Source of the DNA: Flavobacteriaceae bacterium
GTDB lineage: Bacteria; Bacteroidota; Bacteroidia; Flavobacteriales; Flavobacteriaceae
Length of the DNA stretch: 7,355 nt
Direction: 5' to 3'
Assembly (NCBI GenBank): GCA_026992695.1
Contig: JALWYP010000137.1
Coordinates: forward strand, 1 to 7,355
Part shown: positions 6,898 to 7,355 of the stretch, piece after piece
Position numbering within the stretch: the first letter of the stretch is position 1
How the letters are laid out: each line of letters starts with the position of its first letter
Notes under the pieces: generated by a model
Seen by the model: the letters and a program-made list of their open reading frames with translations, nothing else
Database searches by the model: none
What the model was told of the DNA's origin: nothing
Translations under genes and position numbers: made by a program

Positions 6898-7355
6898 ATG
6901 AAAACTGATAACATCGAACACCTATTTAAAAACATCAAAGAAGATTTTGATGTAATAGAACTGCCTAAAGGTCACCAAAAACGGTTTTTAGAAAAACTAA
7001 AAGAGGTTAAATCTCCTAATGAACGAGCAAAAAACAGGTTTTGGTTAAAAGCAATCTCGGTAGCTGCATTAGTGATATTATTGGTAAGTATAGGTTTGTT
7101 TAGCACTCAAGAACAAATTGTTAGCGCAGATTTAGCAAGTGTTTCACCCGAAATGCAAAAAACACAATCATTTTTTAAAAATGCAATTAACCAAGAGTTA
7201 GAAAAACTTAACAGTTATAAAAGCCCCGAAACAAAAAAAATAATAAACGATGCCTTAGCGCAAATTGAAAATTTAGAAAAAGACTATCAAAAATTAAAAA
7301 TTGATTTAGTAAAAAGTGGTAATAACAAAAATGTTGTTTACGCAAAGGTTAGTAA
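6898..7355 (+). CDS. Probable anti-sigma factor, single-pass membrane protein (3' end cut off)
   Basis: The frame is open from ATG 6898 to the window edge, giving 152 residues and no stop, so the gene is partial. A charged N-terminal region (1-47) carries GHQKRF at 25-30. A membrane span follows at about 50-69, flanked on its inner side by RAKNRFWLK, predicting N-inside topology. The extracytoplasmic part begins SADLASVSPEMQKTQSFF and continues as a lysine/glutamate-rich, probably coiled-coil segment (about 90-140). The layout matches small membrane proteins encoded after ECF sigma genes in Flavobacteriia, and the gene starts one base after the sigma stop, indicating translational coupling. 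The cysteine/histidine zinc motif of ZAS-type anti-sigma factors is absent. The role is inferred from position and topology; roughly 50 more residues are expected. Confidence 0.78.
   Translation, partial: MKTDNIEHLFKNIKEDFDVIELPKGHQKRFLEKLKEVKSPNERAKNRFWLKAISVAALVILLVSIGLFSTQEQIVSADLASVSPEMQKTQSFFKNAINQELEKLNSYKSPETKKIINDALAQIENLEKDYQKLKIDLVKSGNNKNVVYAKVS

Noticed and set aside
6646..6921. Minus-strand open frame of 91 codons over the sigma gene end
   Set aside because: It lies opposite the strongly conserved sigma region 4, has a low-complexity hydrophobic product, and has no family resemblance.
1..7355. tRNA, rRNA, CRISPR arrays, insertion sequences, phage genes or attachment sites
   Set aside because: None was seen: no clustered spaced repeats, no transposase-like protein and no structural RNA sequence recognised by eye.

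Overview
This window is AT-rich (about one-third GC by eye) with short spacers, few Shine-Dalgarno sequences and a promoter-like TTTG/TA-TTTG pair. These features fit the phylum Bacteroidota. A gene for PorQ, a component of the type IX secretion system found only in that phylum, sits beside cmk and lon. The protein sequences look most like class Flavobacteriia; the genus cannot be told from the window.

Layout. Positions 1-106 are a short intergenic region with a plausible promoter. Rightward: an acetyl-CoA hydrolase / 4-hydroxybutyrate CoA-transferase family enzyme (107-1381), then a DUF302 protein (1459-1857). Leftward: lon (6116-3666), porQ (3577-2555) and cmk (2549-1854). The leftward block meets the DUF302 gene tail to tail, and both stop codons lie in a single TTAA. 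Rightward again from the lon upstream region: an ECF sigma-70 factor (about 6345-6896) and, one base later, a single-pass membrane protein (6898 to the window edge, cut off) that is probably its anti-sigma partner.

How the genes fit together. The left pair suggests acyl-CoA or carboxylate metabolism, with an uncharacterised small protein alongside. The leftward cluster combines cytoplasmic protein quality control (Lon), outer-membrane secretion (PorQ) and nucleotide metabolism (Cmk). PorQ and Cmk are almost certainly co-transcribed. The sigma / membrane-protein pair looks like an envelope-signal module and is divergent from lon.

The genes are recognisable housekeeping or lineage-typical families, and I found no clear new multi-gene system. 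The least explained DNA is the 228-base lon/sigma divergent region. It holds a perfect 10-bp inverted repeat that overlaps a second perfect 7-bp inverted repeat directly in front of lon, and a possible ECF-type promoter before the sigma gene. Two genes, cmk and the sigma factor, appear to lack an ATG start.
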